Notes: generated by a model not told the origin, from the letters alone. DNA of 64,000 nucleotides from REEB481 sp964586595 (GCA_964586595.1 CAZPHB010000001.1:186001-250000), one strand, 5' to 3'; positions 42,181 through 52,129 are shown, counted from the first letter of the stretch. A program made the numbers and translations.

Positions 42181-43761
42181 GTGAAGGAGCAGCAGCTGTT
42201 AACGCTTCAGTCATGGAGCATTGCTTCAGAAGAGCGCATCCTGGTGCAGCCGATCAGCCTGTCGGTTTCCCGTGGTGCCATTGTGGGTATTGCCGGTGAA
42301 TCCGGTTCCGGCAAAACCCTGTCCCTGCTTTCACTGGCCGGCCTGTTGCCCAAGAACCTGAAGGCCTCCGGCCAGATGCACTTTTCCGGCAACAGCGAAA
42401 CCAGCCTGTGGACAGGTACTGAATCAGGTGATCGCTGGCGGAAATTCCGAAGGAAGCGCATCGGCTTCATTTTTCAGGAACCTATGAGCGCGCTGAATCC
42501 AACCATGCGCTGCGGCGCGCAACTGCTGGAATGTATGGATGAACCGAGTCGGCAGCGCCGCCAGGAACGGGCCCTGGAGCTGCTTCATGAAACCGGACTT
42601 CCGGATCCAAAACGCATCATGAAGGCTTACCCGCATGAAATCAGCGGTGGACAACGCCAACGCCTGATGATTGCCATGGCCCTGGCCAACAATCCCGAAT
42701 TGCTGCTGGCCGATGAACCCACCACCGCGCTGGATGCAGCGCTGAAGCATCAGGTTTGTGCTTTAATGACCAACCTGTGCCGAACCCGCGGTGTTTCACT
42801 CCTGCTGGTTTCTCACGACCTGGAACTGCTGGGGGCCTATTCCGATCAGCTGCTGGTGATGCAGCACGGCCAAGTGGTGGAACAAGGCCATGCCGCCGAC
42901 ATGCTCCGCCAACCGAAACACGAATACACCAAAATGCTGTTGGATTGCCGACCCACCTTGGAGAAAAGGCAACAAACGCTGCCGGTGCCCAACGAAGAAC
43001 CGCAGGCACGTGAGGAGTTTCAACCCAACACTTCACCCGTTCAACTTCATATTCAGGTAAGGCAAAAGCAATTCAGAAATACATCCCGCCCGGTGCTGCA
43101 CGATGTTCAGTTCGACCTGCACCGCGGCGAAACCATCTGCGTTCTGGGCCAGTCGGGCAGCGGGAAATCAACCCTGGCCAGAATCATCTGCGGGCTGGAC
43201 AAGGATTACCAGGGGAACATCCGTCCGGCAGCGCAGGACAAGCTTCCACAGGGCGTGGTTCAACTGGTTTTTCAGGATCCTTTTGCGGCACTCAATCCAC
43301 ATCAGAATGTGCTGGAAACCCTGGAAGAAGCGCTGAAATATGGCGGAAGGCAACCACACAAAAACAGCAGAATCCGGGAAGCAGCCGAGCAGCTCCTGCG
43401 CGACGTGCGCCTTCCGGAACACACCTGGAATGCGTATCCGCATGAGTTGAGCGGCGGACAATGCCAACGGGTTTGTGTTGCCAGAGCGCTGTGCGCCCAT
43501 CCGGAAGTCATCATCCTTGACGAATCCGTTTCTGCCCTGGATCCCAGTGTGCAGGCCTCCGTGCTGAACCTGCTGGCCCGCCTTCAATCTGAAAAACAAC
43601 TCAGCTACCTGTTCATCACCCACGACCTGGATGTGGCGGCCTGGATCAGCCACCGTCTGTTGGTGCTGCATGAAGGCAAAACCGATGCCTTCGGACCAAC
43701 CGTTGGGCTGTTTCAAAACCCGCCAACGGATTACACAAAATTCCTGTTCAGCTTCCGCTGA
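42181..43761 (+). CDS. Tandem ABC ATPase, oligopeptide-type (YejF-like)
   Basis: Two ABC ATPase domains in one 526-residue chain, as in YejF/GsiA peptide importers. Domain 1: Walker A GESGSGKT, signature ISGGQRQR, Walker B LLLADEPTTALD. Domain 2: Walker A GQSGSGKS, signature LSGGQCQR, Walker B VIILDESVSALD (Ser in place of the usual Pro). No permease or binding-protein genes are nearby, so the partners must be elsewhere. The start is GTG at 42181, 45 bases after the regulator gene. It ends 6 bases from the convergent MarC gene. Confidence 0.93.
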   Translation: MKEQQLLTLQSWSIASEERILVQPISLSVSRGAIVGIAGESGSGKTLSLLSLAGLLPKNLKASGQMHFSGNSETSLWTGTESGDRWRKFRRKRIGFIFQEPMSALNPTMRCGAQLLECMDEPSRQRRQERALELLHETGLPDPKRIMKAYPHEISGGQRQRLMIAMALANNPELLLADEPTTALDAALKHQVCALMTNLCRTRGVSLLLVSHDLELLGAYSDQLLVMQHGQVVEQGHAADMLRQPKHEYTKMLLDCRPTLEKRQQTLPVPNEEPQAREEFQPNTSPVQLHIQVRQKQFRNTSRPVLHDVQFDLHRGETICVLGQSGSGKSTLARIICGLDKDYQGNIRPAAQDKLPQGVVQLVFQDPFAALNPHQNVLETLEEALKYGGRQPHKNSRIREAAEQLLRDVRLPEHTWNAYPHELSGGQCQRVCVARALCAHPEVIILDESVSALDPSVQASVLNLLARLQSEKQLSYLFITHDLDVAAWISHRLLVLHEGKTDAFGPTVGLFQNPPTDYTKFLFSFR

Positions 43762-43767
43762 GCCGAC

Positions 43768-44328
43768 TCAGAACAGGTTGGCGCGGAAAATCTTCACGGC
43801 TATGGCCAGCAAGATGACGCCGAAAAACTTGCGCATCACTTCCAGTCCACTGCGACCCAGGTTTTTCTGGATGTAGCGCGTGCTTCCCACCACCACAAAA
43901 ATAACCAGCAGGTTGAGCACTATTCCGGTGCTGATCACCAGGTTGGAATAGGTGCTTTTCAATGACATGATGGTGGTTAAGGTTCCGGATCCGGCGATGA
44001 TGGGAAACGCCACAGGAACGATGTTGCCGGTATTCAGATCCGGATCGTGTTTGAACACATGGATGCCCAGCACCATTTCCAGTCCGAGGATGAACATCAC
44101 GATGCTGCCCGCGATGGCAAACGACTGCACATCCACACCGAGGTAGCGCAGGAACGGTTCACCGGCAAAAAGAAATCCCAGCATGAGGATGGCTGAGGCC
44201 ATAGTGACCTTCAGCGCGTGGATGCCGGGAATTTTCTCTTTGAGCGTAACGATGAGCGGCACCGCTCCAATCATGTCGATCACCGCAAACAGGGTAAAAC
44301 TCACGGTCAGCACTTCATGCAATTTCAT
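43768..44328 (-). CDS. MarC family integral membrane protein
   Basis: UPF0056/MarC protein of 186 residues with six membrane segments; typical motifs include LFAVIDMIGAVPLIVTL at the start and AFPIIAGSGTLTTIMSL in the middle. The function is unknown; despite the name it is not linked to the mar regulon. The ATG at 44328 is supported by a TACCTTTG box 4 bases upstream. Confidence 0.92.
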   Translation of the reverse strand: MKLHEVLTVSFTLFAVIDMIGAVPLIVTLKEKIPGIHALKVTMASAILMLGFLFAGEPFLRYLGVDVQSFAIAGSIVMFILGLEMVLGIHVFKHDPDLNTGNIVPVAFPIIAGSGTLTTIMSLKSTYSNLVISTGIVLNLLVIFVVVGSTRYIQKNLGRSGLEVMRKFFGVILLAIAVKIFRANLF

Positions 44329-44332
44329 GGGG

Positions 44333-44340
44333 CAAAGGTA
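44333..44340 (-). promoter_or_regulatory. -7 box TACCTTTG for marC
   Basis: Perfect TAnnTTTG on the minus strand, 4 bases before the ATG at 44328. Confidence 0.55.
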
Positions 44341-44455
44341 TCGGCAAGGTGAAGGATTTATTGGAACAATAGGAAAATGCATCCCAAAAGGCAAAGTAGT
44401 TGATGTGCCTCGCCCTATTTTCCCACCAACAACATCCACTTCGGCAAAATGGGCG

Positions 44456-44463
44456 TAATTTCG
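44456..44463 (+). promoter_or_regulatory. -7-like box TAATTTCG for uvrA
   Basis: One base off TAnnTTTG, 15 bases before the ATG at 44479. Supports that start over the ATG at 44449. Confidence 0.4.
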
Positions 44464-44478
44464 CGCGCCCCGCTGACC

Positions 44479-47337
44479 ATGCCTGAAGTTCCAGAAGATA
44501 CCGGTTCCATTGATGTGTTTGGTGCCCGTGAGCACAACCTCAAGGCGCTGGACCTCAGCATCCCCAGAAACAAACTCATCGTTTTTACCGGCGTAAGCGG
44601 CAGCGGCAAGTCCAGCCTGGCCTTCGACACCATTTTCGCCGAAGGTCAACGCCGCTATCTGGACAGTTTCTCAGCCTATGCCCGGCAGTTCATTGGCGAC
44701 ATGAAGCGGCCGGACGTGGACAAAATTCATGGACTGAGTCCGGTGATCAGCATCGAACAAAAAACCGTGAGCCGCAACCCGCGCAGTACGGTGGGCACCA
44801 TCACCGAAGTATATGACTTCCTGCGCCTGCTGTTTGCCCGTGCCGGCGATGCATACAGCTACGAAACCGGGGAACGAATGGTGCGCTTCACCGAAGGCCA
44901 GATCATCGAAGCCATCGAACAGCGCTATTTCGGGAAAAAGATTGCCATCCTGGCGCCTTTGGTGAAAGGCCGGAAAGGACATTATCGGGAACTGTTTGAA
45001 TTGTACCACAAACGCGGCTTTCAGCGCATGCGCGTAGATGGCGTGATGGTGGAAATTCAACCGGGCATGCAGTTGGATCGCTACAAAATCCACGACATTG
45101 AACTGGTGATTGACCGCATGGATGCCGGCGCTACCGCAGCGGCAAGAATGGCAGACTCCGTGCGCACAGCCCTGAAAATGGGCAAAGGAACCATGATGGT
45201 GCTCGACACCAGCGACCAAAGCCGGCAGTTGTTCAGCAAATTCCTCATGGATCCGATAAGCGGTCTGAGCTACGACGAGCCCAACCCCAACTCGTTCTCC
45301 TTCAACTCGCCATACGGCGCCTGTCCTACCTGTGAAGGATTGGGTGAAATATCCGTAGTTTCTGAGGAATTAATCGTTCCCGACCCATCAAAAAGCATCA
45401 ACCGAGGCGGCATTTTGCCCTTGGGAGAAATCAAAGAAAACTGGACCTTCACCCAGTTACGCGCCATGGCCCGACATTATAAATTCAGCCTTGCCGACCC
45501 TATTGGCAGCCTGACACTTGAGGTCCGGAAGATGATTCTTCATGGTACTGAAGAAGGCTTCCCGCTGGAACAAGTAAATGAGCGCGGAAAGAAAACAAAG
45601 GTCCAAACCAATTTCAAAGGTGTGGTACATTTTGTTCAGGAACAGTTTTTTGAAAGCGATGATGAAGAGATGCGCAACTGGGCCGAACAGTTCATGCTCA
45701 ATACGCATTGTCCGGATTGTGAAGGCAGCCGACTGAAAAAGGAAGCCCGTTTTTACAAAATAGCCGGCAAGAACATCGCCGACCTGGCTTCCATGAACAT
45801 CGGCGCACTGCTGCAGTGGCTGGAATCCGTACCCGAGGAGCTCAGCGAACGCCAAAAAATCATCGCTACCGACCTGCTGAAGGAAATCCATGCCCGCGTA
45901 TCGTTTCTGCAGGGCGTGGGCCTCTCCTACCTCAACCTGAACAGTCCGGCGCGCACCCTCAGCGGCGGAGAAGCCCAGCGCATCCGTTTGGCTACCCAAA
46001 TCGGATCCAGGCTCACCAATGTATTGTATATCCTCGATGAACCCAGCATTGGCTTACATCAGCGCGACAACGAGAAACTCATTTCGAGTTTGAAGGAACT
46101 GCGCGATCTGGGCAATACCGTTTTGGTGGTAGAACACGACCGCGACATGATGCTGGAAAGCGACCATCTGGTGGAAATCGGACCTGGTGCCGGTGTGCAT
46201 GGCGGGCGCATCGTGGCGCAGGGCGACCTGAACACCTTTGCTTCCTTCGAAACCACCACGGCAAAATTTCTGTCGGGAACCCTGGAAATTGCTGTTCCCG
46301 AGCAACGCCGCAAAATCGGCAAAGAGTATATTGAGCTGCAGGGCTGTTCCGGCAACAACCTGAAAAACGTAACGGTGCGCTTCCCGCTGGGCTGTTTCAT
46401 CTGCGTTACCGGAGTGAGCGGAAGCGGAAAGTCCACACTCATCAACGAAACCTTGTTTCCGCTGCTTTCCAACCATATTTACGGAACACATTACAAAAAC
46501 CTCGGCCTGAAAGCGGCAAAAAACGTAGAACTGGTTGACAAAGTGATCCGCATTGATCAGTCGCCCATCGGGCGCACACCGCGAAGCAATCCTGCCACTT
46601 ATGTGGGCGTGTTTACAGAAATCAGAAACCTGTTTGCCAACCTTCCGGAGGCAAAAATACGTGGCTATAAGCCCGGACGGTTCTCCTTCAACGTGAAGGG
46701 TGGCCGCTGTGAGACCTGCGGCGGTGCAGGCAGAAAAGTCATCGAAATGAACTTCCTGCCGGATGTGGAAGTTCCCTGCGACACCTGTCACGGGCGTCGT
46801 TACAACCGGGAAACGCTGGAAGTTCGTTACAAGGGAAAAAGCATCACCGACGTGCTGGAAATGAGCGTGGAACAGGCTGTGACGTTCTTTGAACACATCC
46901 CGCTCATCCGCCGGAAAATCATCACCATGCAGCAGGTTGGCCTGGGGTACATCACCCTTGGACAAAGCAGCACCACGCTGAGTGGCGGAGAAGCGCAGCG
47001 GGTGAAGCTGGCAACTGAACTCAGCAAACGCGATACGGGCAAAACCTTTTACATCCTTGATGAACCAACCACCGGTTTGCATTTCGACGACATCCGGCTG
47101 CTGCTGGAAGTGCTGCAGGAACTGGTAAACCGCGGCAATACTGTTTTGGTGGTAGAACACAACATGGACGTGATCAAGGTGGCCGACCATGTGATTGACC
47201 TTGGGCCGGAAGGCGGTTCGGGCGGTGGCACCATCTTGGTAAGCGGCACCCCTGAACAGGTGGCTGCGCATAAAAACAGCCATACCGGTCGCTTCCTGAT
47301 CAAAGAACTAAAGTCCGTTTCCAGGAAAAAATCGTAA
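44479..47337 (+). CDS. uvrA: Excinuclease ABC subunit A
   Basis: UvrA finds DNA damage and loads UvrB in nucleotide excision repair. The protein has 952 residues. First ABC half: Walker A GVSGSGKSS, zinc pairs CPTC and CPDC, signature LSGGEAQRIRLA. Second half: Walker A GVSGSGKST, zinc pairs CETC and CDTC, signature LSGGEAQRVKLA, Walker B FYILDEPTTGL. The CPxC pair that often follows the first 100 residues (RxGxxxCPxC) is replaced by AGDAYSYETGERM, as in some Bacteroidota UvrAs. The start at 44479 is preferred over 44449. It is convergent with the glycosyltransferase gene at 47344. Confidence 0.95.
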   Translation: MPEVPEDTGSIDVFGAREHNLKALDLSIPRNKLIVFTGVSGSGKSSLAFDTIFAEGQRRYLDSFSAYARQFIGDMKRPDVDKIHGLSPVISIEQKTVSRNPRSTVGTITEVYDFLRLLFARAGDAYSYETGERMVRFTEGQIIEAIEQRYFGKKIAILAPLVKGRKGHYRELFELYHKRGFQRMRVDGVMVEIQPGMQLDRYKIHDIELVIDRMDAGATAAARMADSVRTALKMGKGTMMVLDTSDQSRQLFSKFLMDPISGLSYDEPNPNSFSFNSPYGACPTCEGLGEISVVSEELIVPDPSKSINRGGILPLGEIKENWTFTQLRAMARHYKFSLADPIGSLTLEVRKMILHGTEEGFPLEQVNERGKKTKVQTNFKGVVHFVQEQFFESDDEEMRNWAEQFMLNTHCPDCEGSRLKKEARFYKIAGKNIADLASMNIGALLQWLESVPEELSERQKIIATDLLKEIHARVSFLQGVGLSYLNLNSPARTLSGGEAQRIRLATQIGSRLTNVLYILDEPSIGLHQRDNEKLISSLKELRDLGNTVLVVEHDRDMMLESDHLVEIGPGAGVHGGRIVAQGDLNTFASFETTTAKFLSGTLEIAVPEQRRKIGKEYIELQGCSGNNLKNVTVRFPLGCFICVTGVSGSGKSTLINETLFPLLSNHIYGTHYKNLGLKAAKNVELVDKVIRIDQSPIGRTPRSNPATYVGVFTEIRNLFANLPEAKIRGYKPGRFSFNVKGGRCETCGGAGRKVIEMNFLPDVEVPCDTCHGRRYNRETLEVRYKGKSITDVLEMSVEQAVTFFEHIPLIRRKIITMQQVGLGYITLGQSSTTLSGGEAQRVKLATELSKRDTGKTFYILDEPTTGLHFDDIRLLLEVLQELVNRGNTVLVVEHNMDVIKVADHVIDLGPEGGSGGGTILVSGTPEQVAAHKNSHTGRFLIKELKSVSRKKS

Positions 47338-47343
47338 TCCGTT

Positions 47344-48489
47344 TCAGCCCCAGGCTCGGGCCTGTTCCATCACCTGAATCAAGCGGGCCGCATTATTGCT
47401 GTTGTTGAACTGCTGTTGCAGCACTTGCCTGCGCAAAGCAATATCGGCTTCAGTAAAGGGCTGTTTCATGAGTTCGGTAATCATGGATCTAAGTACCTGC
47501 GGGTCGTCGCTGACGCGGCATAAAGATTCCAGACCCGTATGGTGCACCATCACATGATTGGCTACGCAGTGTCTTCCGCGGTTCAGGGCATTAATGAGTT
47601 TTAATTTGATGCCTGTTCCCTGAAAAGTACACAGCACATTCACCTGCGCAGCACCAATGAGCCGCAATACTTCCTCAGAATCCAATTGTTCTTCCAGGCT
47701 GATGTTTGAATGTCGGGCAACGGCCTGTTTCAATTGGGCAGAAGGATGATTGCCTGCAATGACACATGGAACCTCGAGTTTGCTGAATACTTCATTCACC
47801 AGAAACAAAGCTCCCTGATTGTTTTCTGCAACGGCCAGATTCCCGTGATACAGCACAAAAGTCCCGGTTCCGGTGGCAATATCCACCTGTTCATTGGGAT
47901 GAAAAGCCGGTATGTATTCCGTATGCCCGTATAATCGGGAGAAATATCCGGTATCGTCCGGTGAAATGGCTGCAATCAGACTGGCCTTTTTCAGAATCGG
48001 CTCGAACTGTCGCAGGCGTTCCGCTTCCACCCGGAAGAAGTACTTCTTAAAAAAATTCGTTTCGGCAGCCTCCAGATTCGCGTAGTAATCGTGCTCGATG
48101 TTGTGGGTGCGCACCACTTTGTAGCGGTTTGCCAGTGCCGGGTGGTTCAGCCAATAGCAGGAATGCAGGCCTTCAAATAAAATGGGCGCCTCTGTTTCGA
48201 TCAGCTGTTCCAAAAGTTCAGTACTGTCGCGGCTTCCGCTGATGTACGGAATATCGCCATAAAAAGGGTTTTTAAACGTGCGCCGCTTGTACAGGTGTAC
48301 CTTATGGCAGATTTGGTTCAGGGCAGCAACCTTCCCGCGCTTTCCGTATTCGAAGGCGTGCAGGATGACGGAAATACCGCAGCGCTGTAGTGCTTTTATC
48401 TTGTAGAAAATATCGATAACACCTCCATAGTCGGCTGGTTCGGGAATGTCAAAAGCTACCAGGTGGAGGAGTCGTTCAGAGTTGGGCAT
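47344..48489 (-). CDS. Glycosyltransferase, GT-B/GT4-like
   Basis: The protein has 381 residues. The N-terminal domain starts with LLHLVAFDIPEPADYGGVIDIFYKI, the C-terminal nucleotide-sugar domain has FVLYHGNLAVAENNQGALFL and the FQGTGIKLKLINALNRGRHCV region that replaces the classical E-x7-E. The acceptor is unknown. It is the last gene of an operon, overlapping the preceding glycosyltransferase gene by 14 bases. The two probably work on the same surface glycan. Confidence 0.82.
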   Translation of the reverse strand: MPNSERLLHLVAFDIPEPADYGGVIDIFYKIKALQRCGISVILHAFEYGKRGKVAALNQICHKVHLYKRRTFKNPFYGDIPYISGSRDSTELLEQLIETEAPILFEGLHSCYWLNHPALANRYKVVRTHNIEHDYYANLEAAETNFFKKYFFRVEAERLRQFEPILKKASLIAAISPDDTGYFSRLYGHTEYIPAFHPNEQVDIATGTGTFVLYHGNLAVAENNQGALFLVNEVFSKLEVPCVIAGNHPSAQLKQAVARHSNISLEEQLDSEEVLRLIGAAQVNVLCTFQGTGIKLKLINALNRGRHCVANHVMVHHTGLESLCRVSDDPQVLRSMITELMKQPFTEADIALRRQVLQQQFNNSNNAARLIQVMEQARAWG

Positions 48490-49564
48490 AAATATCGATG
48501 AGCTGTTCGGCTTCGCGCTGCCAATTTAGGGTTTTCGCTGCTTCCAGGCAGTTTTGTTCCAGGCGCGCATATAATTCCGGATCTTCCTGCAGACGCTTTA
48601 CGGCAGCAACCAGCTGATCCGCATCTGCATCCACGGCAAGTCCAACTTCCCATTGTTGCATCAAACTCAGGTACTCCGGAAAAGCATTGATCAATGAAGG
48701 CAACCCGGCGTGGATGTAATCGAAAAACTTATTGTTCAGGGAGTAGTAATAGCTCAGCCCTTGATTTTCGCTAACATTCAGTCCGAGCCATGCTTTACAG
48801 GTTTGGTATTTCAGCTGATCGGGTGCAATCCAGCCGGCAAAATGCACTTTGTGTTCCAGGCCTTCTTCCCGAACCATGCGGCGCAATGGTTGCGATAAAT
48901 CACCTTCACCCACCAGTACCAGTCGGATGTCTAAATGATGCAATGCCCGGATCATGGCTTCAATACCTCGGCCCTGATTAAGCGCGCCCTGATACAGGAT
49001 AAATGGCGGCGATTCCGGCTGATGCGGCGGATGCATTGCATCCAAAGGAGGTGCGTTCATCACCACGCGGAAAGGCACGCCACTCAATTTTGTATAGTGT
49101 TCGGCGATGGCGCCACAAACGGTGTAGGCAGCGTCAGCGCTGGGGATTAACCTGCGTTCTACCCATTCCCAAACACGCTGCACCCGCGGCCTGACAACCA
49201 CTTCCGGAACCTGACTGAACCACTCATGGGCATCGAACACCAGTTTGATGGGTTTCAGCTTCCGCAGCATCCAACCGGCGGGAAGTGTGTCCGCATCCAC
49301 TGTTCCCAGGATGTCAAAGCGCTTAAAGCAGAGAAACAGCAACAGCCTCAGGTTGTATTCCAGATAAAAGAGCTTTCCCTTATGAAACCGGCAACGCAGC
49401 CGGCGTGTGCGGTAGGCGCGCTGCGGAAGCGCCCGGCTTTCCGGCAACAAGCGCCCAATGAGCGTAACCTCGTGGCCGGCTTCTGCCAGGGTGCTGCAAA
49501 TCCGCTCCATCCTGCGGTCTGTATGCAGGTCGTTGATTACCGTAAAGATGATCCGCTTTCCCAT
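48476..49564 (-). CDS. Glycosyltransferase, GT4 family
   Basis: GT-B glycosyltransferase of 362 residues. N-terminal start IIFTVINDLHTDRRMERICSTL; VFDAHEWFSQVPEV in the middle; donor-side motif PFILYQGALNQGRGIEAMIRAL and the ending LNNKFFDYIHAGLPSLINAFPEY, as in D-inositol-type and capsule GT4s. It overlaps recQ by 28 bases upstream and the next glycosyltransferase by 14 bases. The substrate is unknown. Confidence 0.88.
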   Translation of the reverse strand: MGKRIIFTVINDLHTDRRMERICSTLAEAGHEVTLIGRLLPESRALPQRAYRTRRLRCRFHKGKLFYLEYNLRLLLFLCFKRFDILGTVDADTLPAGWMLRKLKPIKLVFDAHEWFSQVPEVVVRPRVQRVWEWVERRLIPSADAAYTVCGAIAEHYTKLSGVPFRVVMNAPPLDAMHPPHQPESPPFILYQGALNQGRGIEAMIRALHHLDIRLVLVGEGDLSQPLRRMVREEGLEHKVHFAGWIAPDQLKYQTCKAWLGLNVSENQGLSYYYSLNNKFFDYIHAGLPSLINAFPEYLSLMQQWEVGLAVDADADQLVAAVKRLQEDPELYARLEQNCLEAAKTLNWQREAEQLIDIYAQL

Positions 49565-51444
49565 GCCAAATTTCCTTCTTCATTGATGATGACCGTTCCT
49601 GAATCCAGCAGGTTTCTGAGCTCATGCCGGAATGCTGCCGCATCTGTAAAGCCAAAATGGGCCATCAGCGTCGCGATGTTCATGGGCCCGGATTGCAATA
49701 AGGCAATCACGCGTTCCGGATCAATGCTTTTGGACGCATCCGTTTCATGAGCGCGCCTGCAGTTGTCGCAATGCCCGCAGGGAGCTGCATCCACTTCGCC
49801 AAAGTAATGCCGCAGATATTGGAGGCGGCATCCACGGGTGGCCACAAATTCCAGAACCGCATCCAATGCTTCCCTGCGGCGTTCTTTAATGGATGTGATG
49901 AGCGGCTCATTCAACGATACCGGAAGCTGATAGTCGCAGCGCAGCGTGATGCCCGGCTTGTTGCGCAGCGGAATATAATCTACCACGCCTGCCTTGTGCA
50001 AAGCGGTAAGCAGTCGGACCACTTCCGGTTCAGGACAACCCATGAACATGGCCAATTGCTGTTCGTTGAGGTTGATGTAATGGTCGAAGATGCCCGGATA
50101 GGTGCGCAGCAGCGCGTTGATGATTCCGTCGTACATCGGGTGGTCGAGCTTAAACTCGTACACATCCGGATATGGAAATATGAAGCGGAGTCGGGCCGGA
50201 ATGCGCACCGATTCGGAAACCTTCAGCAAGCCGCTCCATTCCAGCATGGAAAGTGCGTAATGCAGTTCCTTCTGCTGAAAACCGAAGGCTTTGCAGAACA
50301 AGGCTGCATCAAAAGGGAAAAATCGGTCGGCGCCCGTGCCTGTAGGCAAGGCAAAATGATTCATCAATGCTGTGTAAACCCGTTTGGCAAATTCGAAGGG
50401 AGGAAAAGCTTCTTCCAGCTGGTCCAACAATTTCTTTCGGTCGGAAGGATACCAAAGGATTCCGGCCGCGGCCTTTTTCCCATCGCGTCCTGCCCTGCCT
50501 GATTCCTGATACAGTGCTTCCGGCGACATGGGCAGGCTGGTATGAACCACAAAACGCACATCCGGTTTGTCCACACCCATCCCGAATGCGTTGGTGCACA
50601 CCATGATGCGCGAACGGCCCTGCATCCAGTCTTGTTGTTTGCGCACGCGCACTTCCGGCGCCAGACCGGCGTGGTAAAAATCTGCACGCTGCCCGCGTTC
50701 CTGCAACAGATGACAGGTTTCCAGGGTATCGCGGCGTGTGGGTACATACACCAGTCCGCAGCTTTTCACCCCTGCCAGATGCTGCTGCAGCCATGCCGGC
50801 TTGGATTCCACCTCATGCACCGAAAAATCCAGATTGGGTTTGTCGAAGCCTGCGGAATAGATATATGGTTCATGCAAATTCAGCTGCATGTGTATATCCT
50901 GCTGCACCTTTGGCGTAGCAGAAGCCGTTAAGGCCATGCAGGGAACCTTAGGCAGCAAGGTTCTGGCTTCTTTGATGCTTAAGTATTCCGGTCTGAAGTC
51001 ATAGCCCCACTGACTGACGCAATGCGCTTCATCCACCACAAGCCTGTCCACCTGAAGGTACGGCAGCCATTCACGAAAAGACGCAGAGGCCAGTTTTTCC
51101 GGAGAAAGATATAAAAGGCGCACGTGCAGGTCGCGGGCCAGCGACAGGTAGCGTTCCTGTTCTTTACGTGTGTGGTGGCTGGTGATGGCAGCCGCTGCAA
51201 TCCCCCGGCGGTGCAGACCTTCCACCTGATCTTTCATCAGTGCAATGAGCGGAGAAACCACCAGTGTTAGGCCGGGAACAACAAGCGCAGGAACCTGAAA
51301 GCAGAGTGATTTTCCGCCACCTGTGGGCAGCAGTGCCAGCACATCGCGGCCGGCAACAAAGGCATCTGCAAGTGATTCTTGTCCGGGGCGGAACGATGCA
51401 TAGCCCCAGAAACGGGTTAATATCTCCCGGGTTTCAGCACTCAT
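49537..51444 (-). CDS. recQ: RecQ-family ATP-dependent DNA helicase, variant architecture
   Basis: 3'-5' helicase for repair and fork rescue, 635 residues. Motifs: Q-like FRPGQESL, Walker A TGGGKSLCFQ, DEAH box VVDEAHCVSQWGYDFRPEY, motif VI QESGRAGRDG. The zinc cysteines (CRLQYLRHYFGE then C556-GHC-DNC) come about 155 residues later than in E. coli RecQ, because a helical insertion (about 345-530) separates them from the helicase core. After them there is only a short winged-helix-like tail and no HRDC domain. It overlaps lolD by 4 bases (ATGA) and the next glycosyltransferase by 28. Confidence 0.93.
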   Translation of the reverse strand: MSAETREILTRFWGYASFRPGQESLADAFVAGRDVLALLPTGGGKSLCFQVPALVVPGLTLVVSPLIALMKDQVEGLHRRGIAAAAITSHHTRKEQERYLSLARDLHVRLLYLSPEKLASASFREWLPYLQVDRLVVDEAHCVSQWGYDFRPEYLSIKEARTLLPKVPCMALTASATPKVQQDIHMQLNLHEPYIYSAGFDKPNLDFSVHEVESKPAWLQQHLAGVKSCGLVYVPTRRDTLETCHLLQERGQRADFYHAGLAPEVRVRKQQDWMQGRSRIMVCTNAFGMGVDKPDVRFVVHTSLPMSPEALYQESGRAGRDGKKAAAGILWYPSDRKKLLDQLEEAFPPFEFAKRVYTALMNHFALPTGTGADRFFPFDAALFCKAFGFQQKELHYALSMLEWSGLLKVSESVRIPARLRFIFPYPDVYEFKLDHPMYDGIINALLRTYPGIFDHYINLNEQQLAMFMGCPEPEVVRLLTALHKAGVVDYIPLRNKPGITLRCDYQLPVSLNEPLITSIKERRREALDAVLEFVATRGCRLQYLRHYFGEVDAAPCGHCDNCRRAHETDASKSIDPERVIALLQSGPMNIATLMAHFGFTDAAAFRHELRNLLDSGTVIINEEGNLAWESGSSLR

Positions 51445-52100
51445 GCATCAGCCATCATGCCATCCTGCATCCGTATGATGCGGTTCCCCAGGCCTGCCAG
51501 CGTATCGTTGTGTGTAACCACTATGAACGTTTGTTTGCGCTCATCGCGGAGGCGTATAAAGTAGTCATGCAGTTCGGCTGCATTTCTTGAATCAAGATTT
51601 CCGCTCGGTTCATCGGCAAAAACCACTGAAGGTTTATTGATGAGTGCGCGCGCCACGGCAACCCTTTGTTGTTCGCCACCGGAGAGCGCACCGGGCTTAT
51701 GCGTCATGCGGTGTTCCAGCCCTAAAAATTGCAGTAAGGAGGCTGCTTCCTCCTTCACCGTTGCTTTAGATCTTCCCGCAATCCATCCGGGAATGCATAC
51801 GTTTTCCAAAGCGGTAAATTCAGGCAGCAGCTGGTGAAACTGAAAGATGAAGCCAATATGGCGGTTTCTGAACGCGGCCAGGGCTTTCTTATTTAGGGCG
51901 AACATATCCTGGCCATTGAGCAAAACAGTGCCCGAACTCGGTTTATCCAGGCTGCCCAAAATTTGAAGCAAGGTAGTTTTTCCTGCACCAGAAGCCCCGG
52001 TAATACAGACCATTTGCGCCTCCGGAATATCCAGGCTGATGCCCCTTAACACTTCCAGGCTTCCAAACTTTTTTGTGATGTTGCGTGCACTGATAACCAT
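51441..52100 (-). CDS. LolD-like ABC transporter ATPase
   Basis: ATPase of 219 residues with Walker A GASGAGKTT, signature LSGGEQQRVAVARAL, Walker B VVFADEPSGNLD and H-loop VVTHND. The FQFHQLLPEFTALENV segment is typical of LolD/MacB-type extruders, which pull lipoproteins off the inner membrane with LolCE. No LolC/E-type permease is in the window. It leads the lolD-recQ-GT-GT transcript. A TATCTTTG box at 52130-52137 precedes the ATG by 29 bases. Confidence 0.88.
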   Translation of the reverse strand: MVISARNITKKFGSLEVLRGISLDIPEAQMVCITGASGAGKTTLLQILGSLDKPSSGTVLLNGQDMFALNKKALAAFRNRHIGFIFQFHQLLPEFTALENVCIPGWIAGRSKATVKEEAASLLQFLGLEHRMTHKPGALSGGEQQRVAVARALINKPSVVFADEPSGNLDSRNAAELHDYFIRLRDERKQTFIVVTHNDTLAGLGNRIIRMQDGMMADA

Positions 52101-52129
52101 AAAGCCGGTAACTTACAAAAAGCGGCATT

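Noticed and set aside
46054..47283. Long minus-strand open frame (409 codons) inside uvrA
   Set aside because: Shadow of uvrA, whose motifs are complete on the plus strand.
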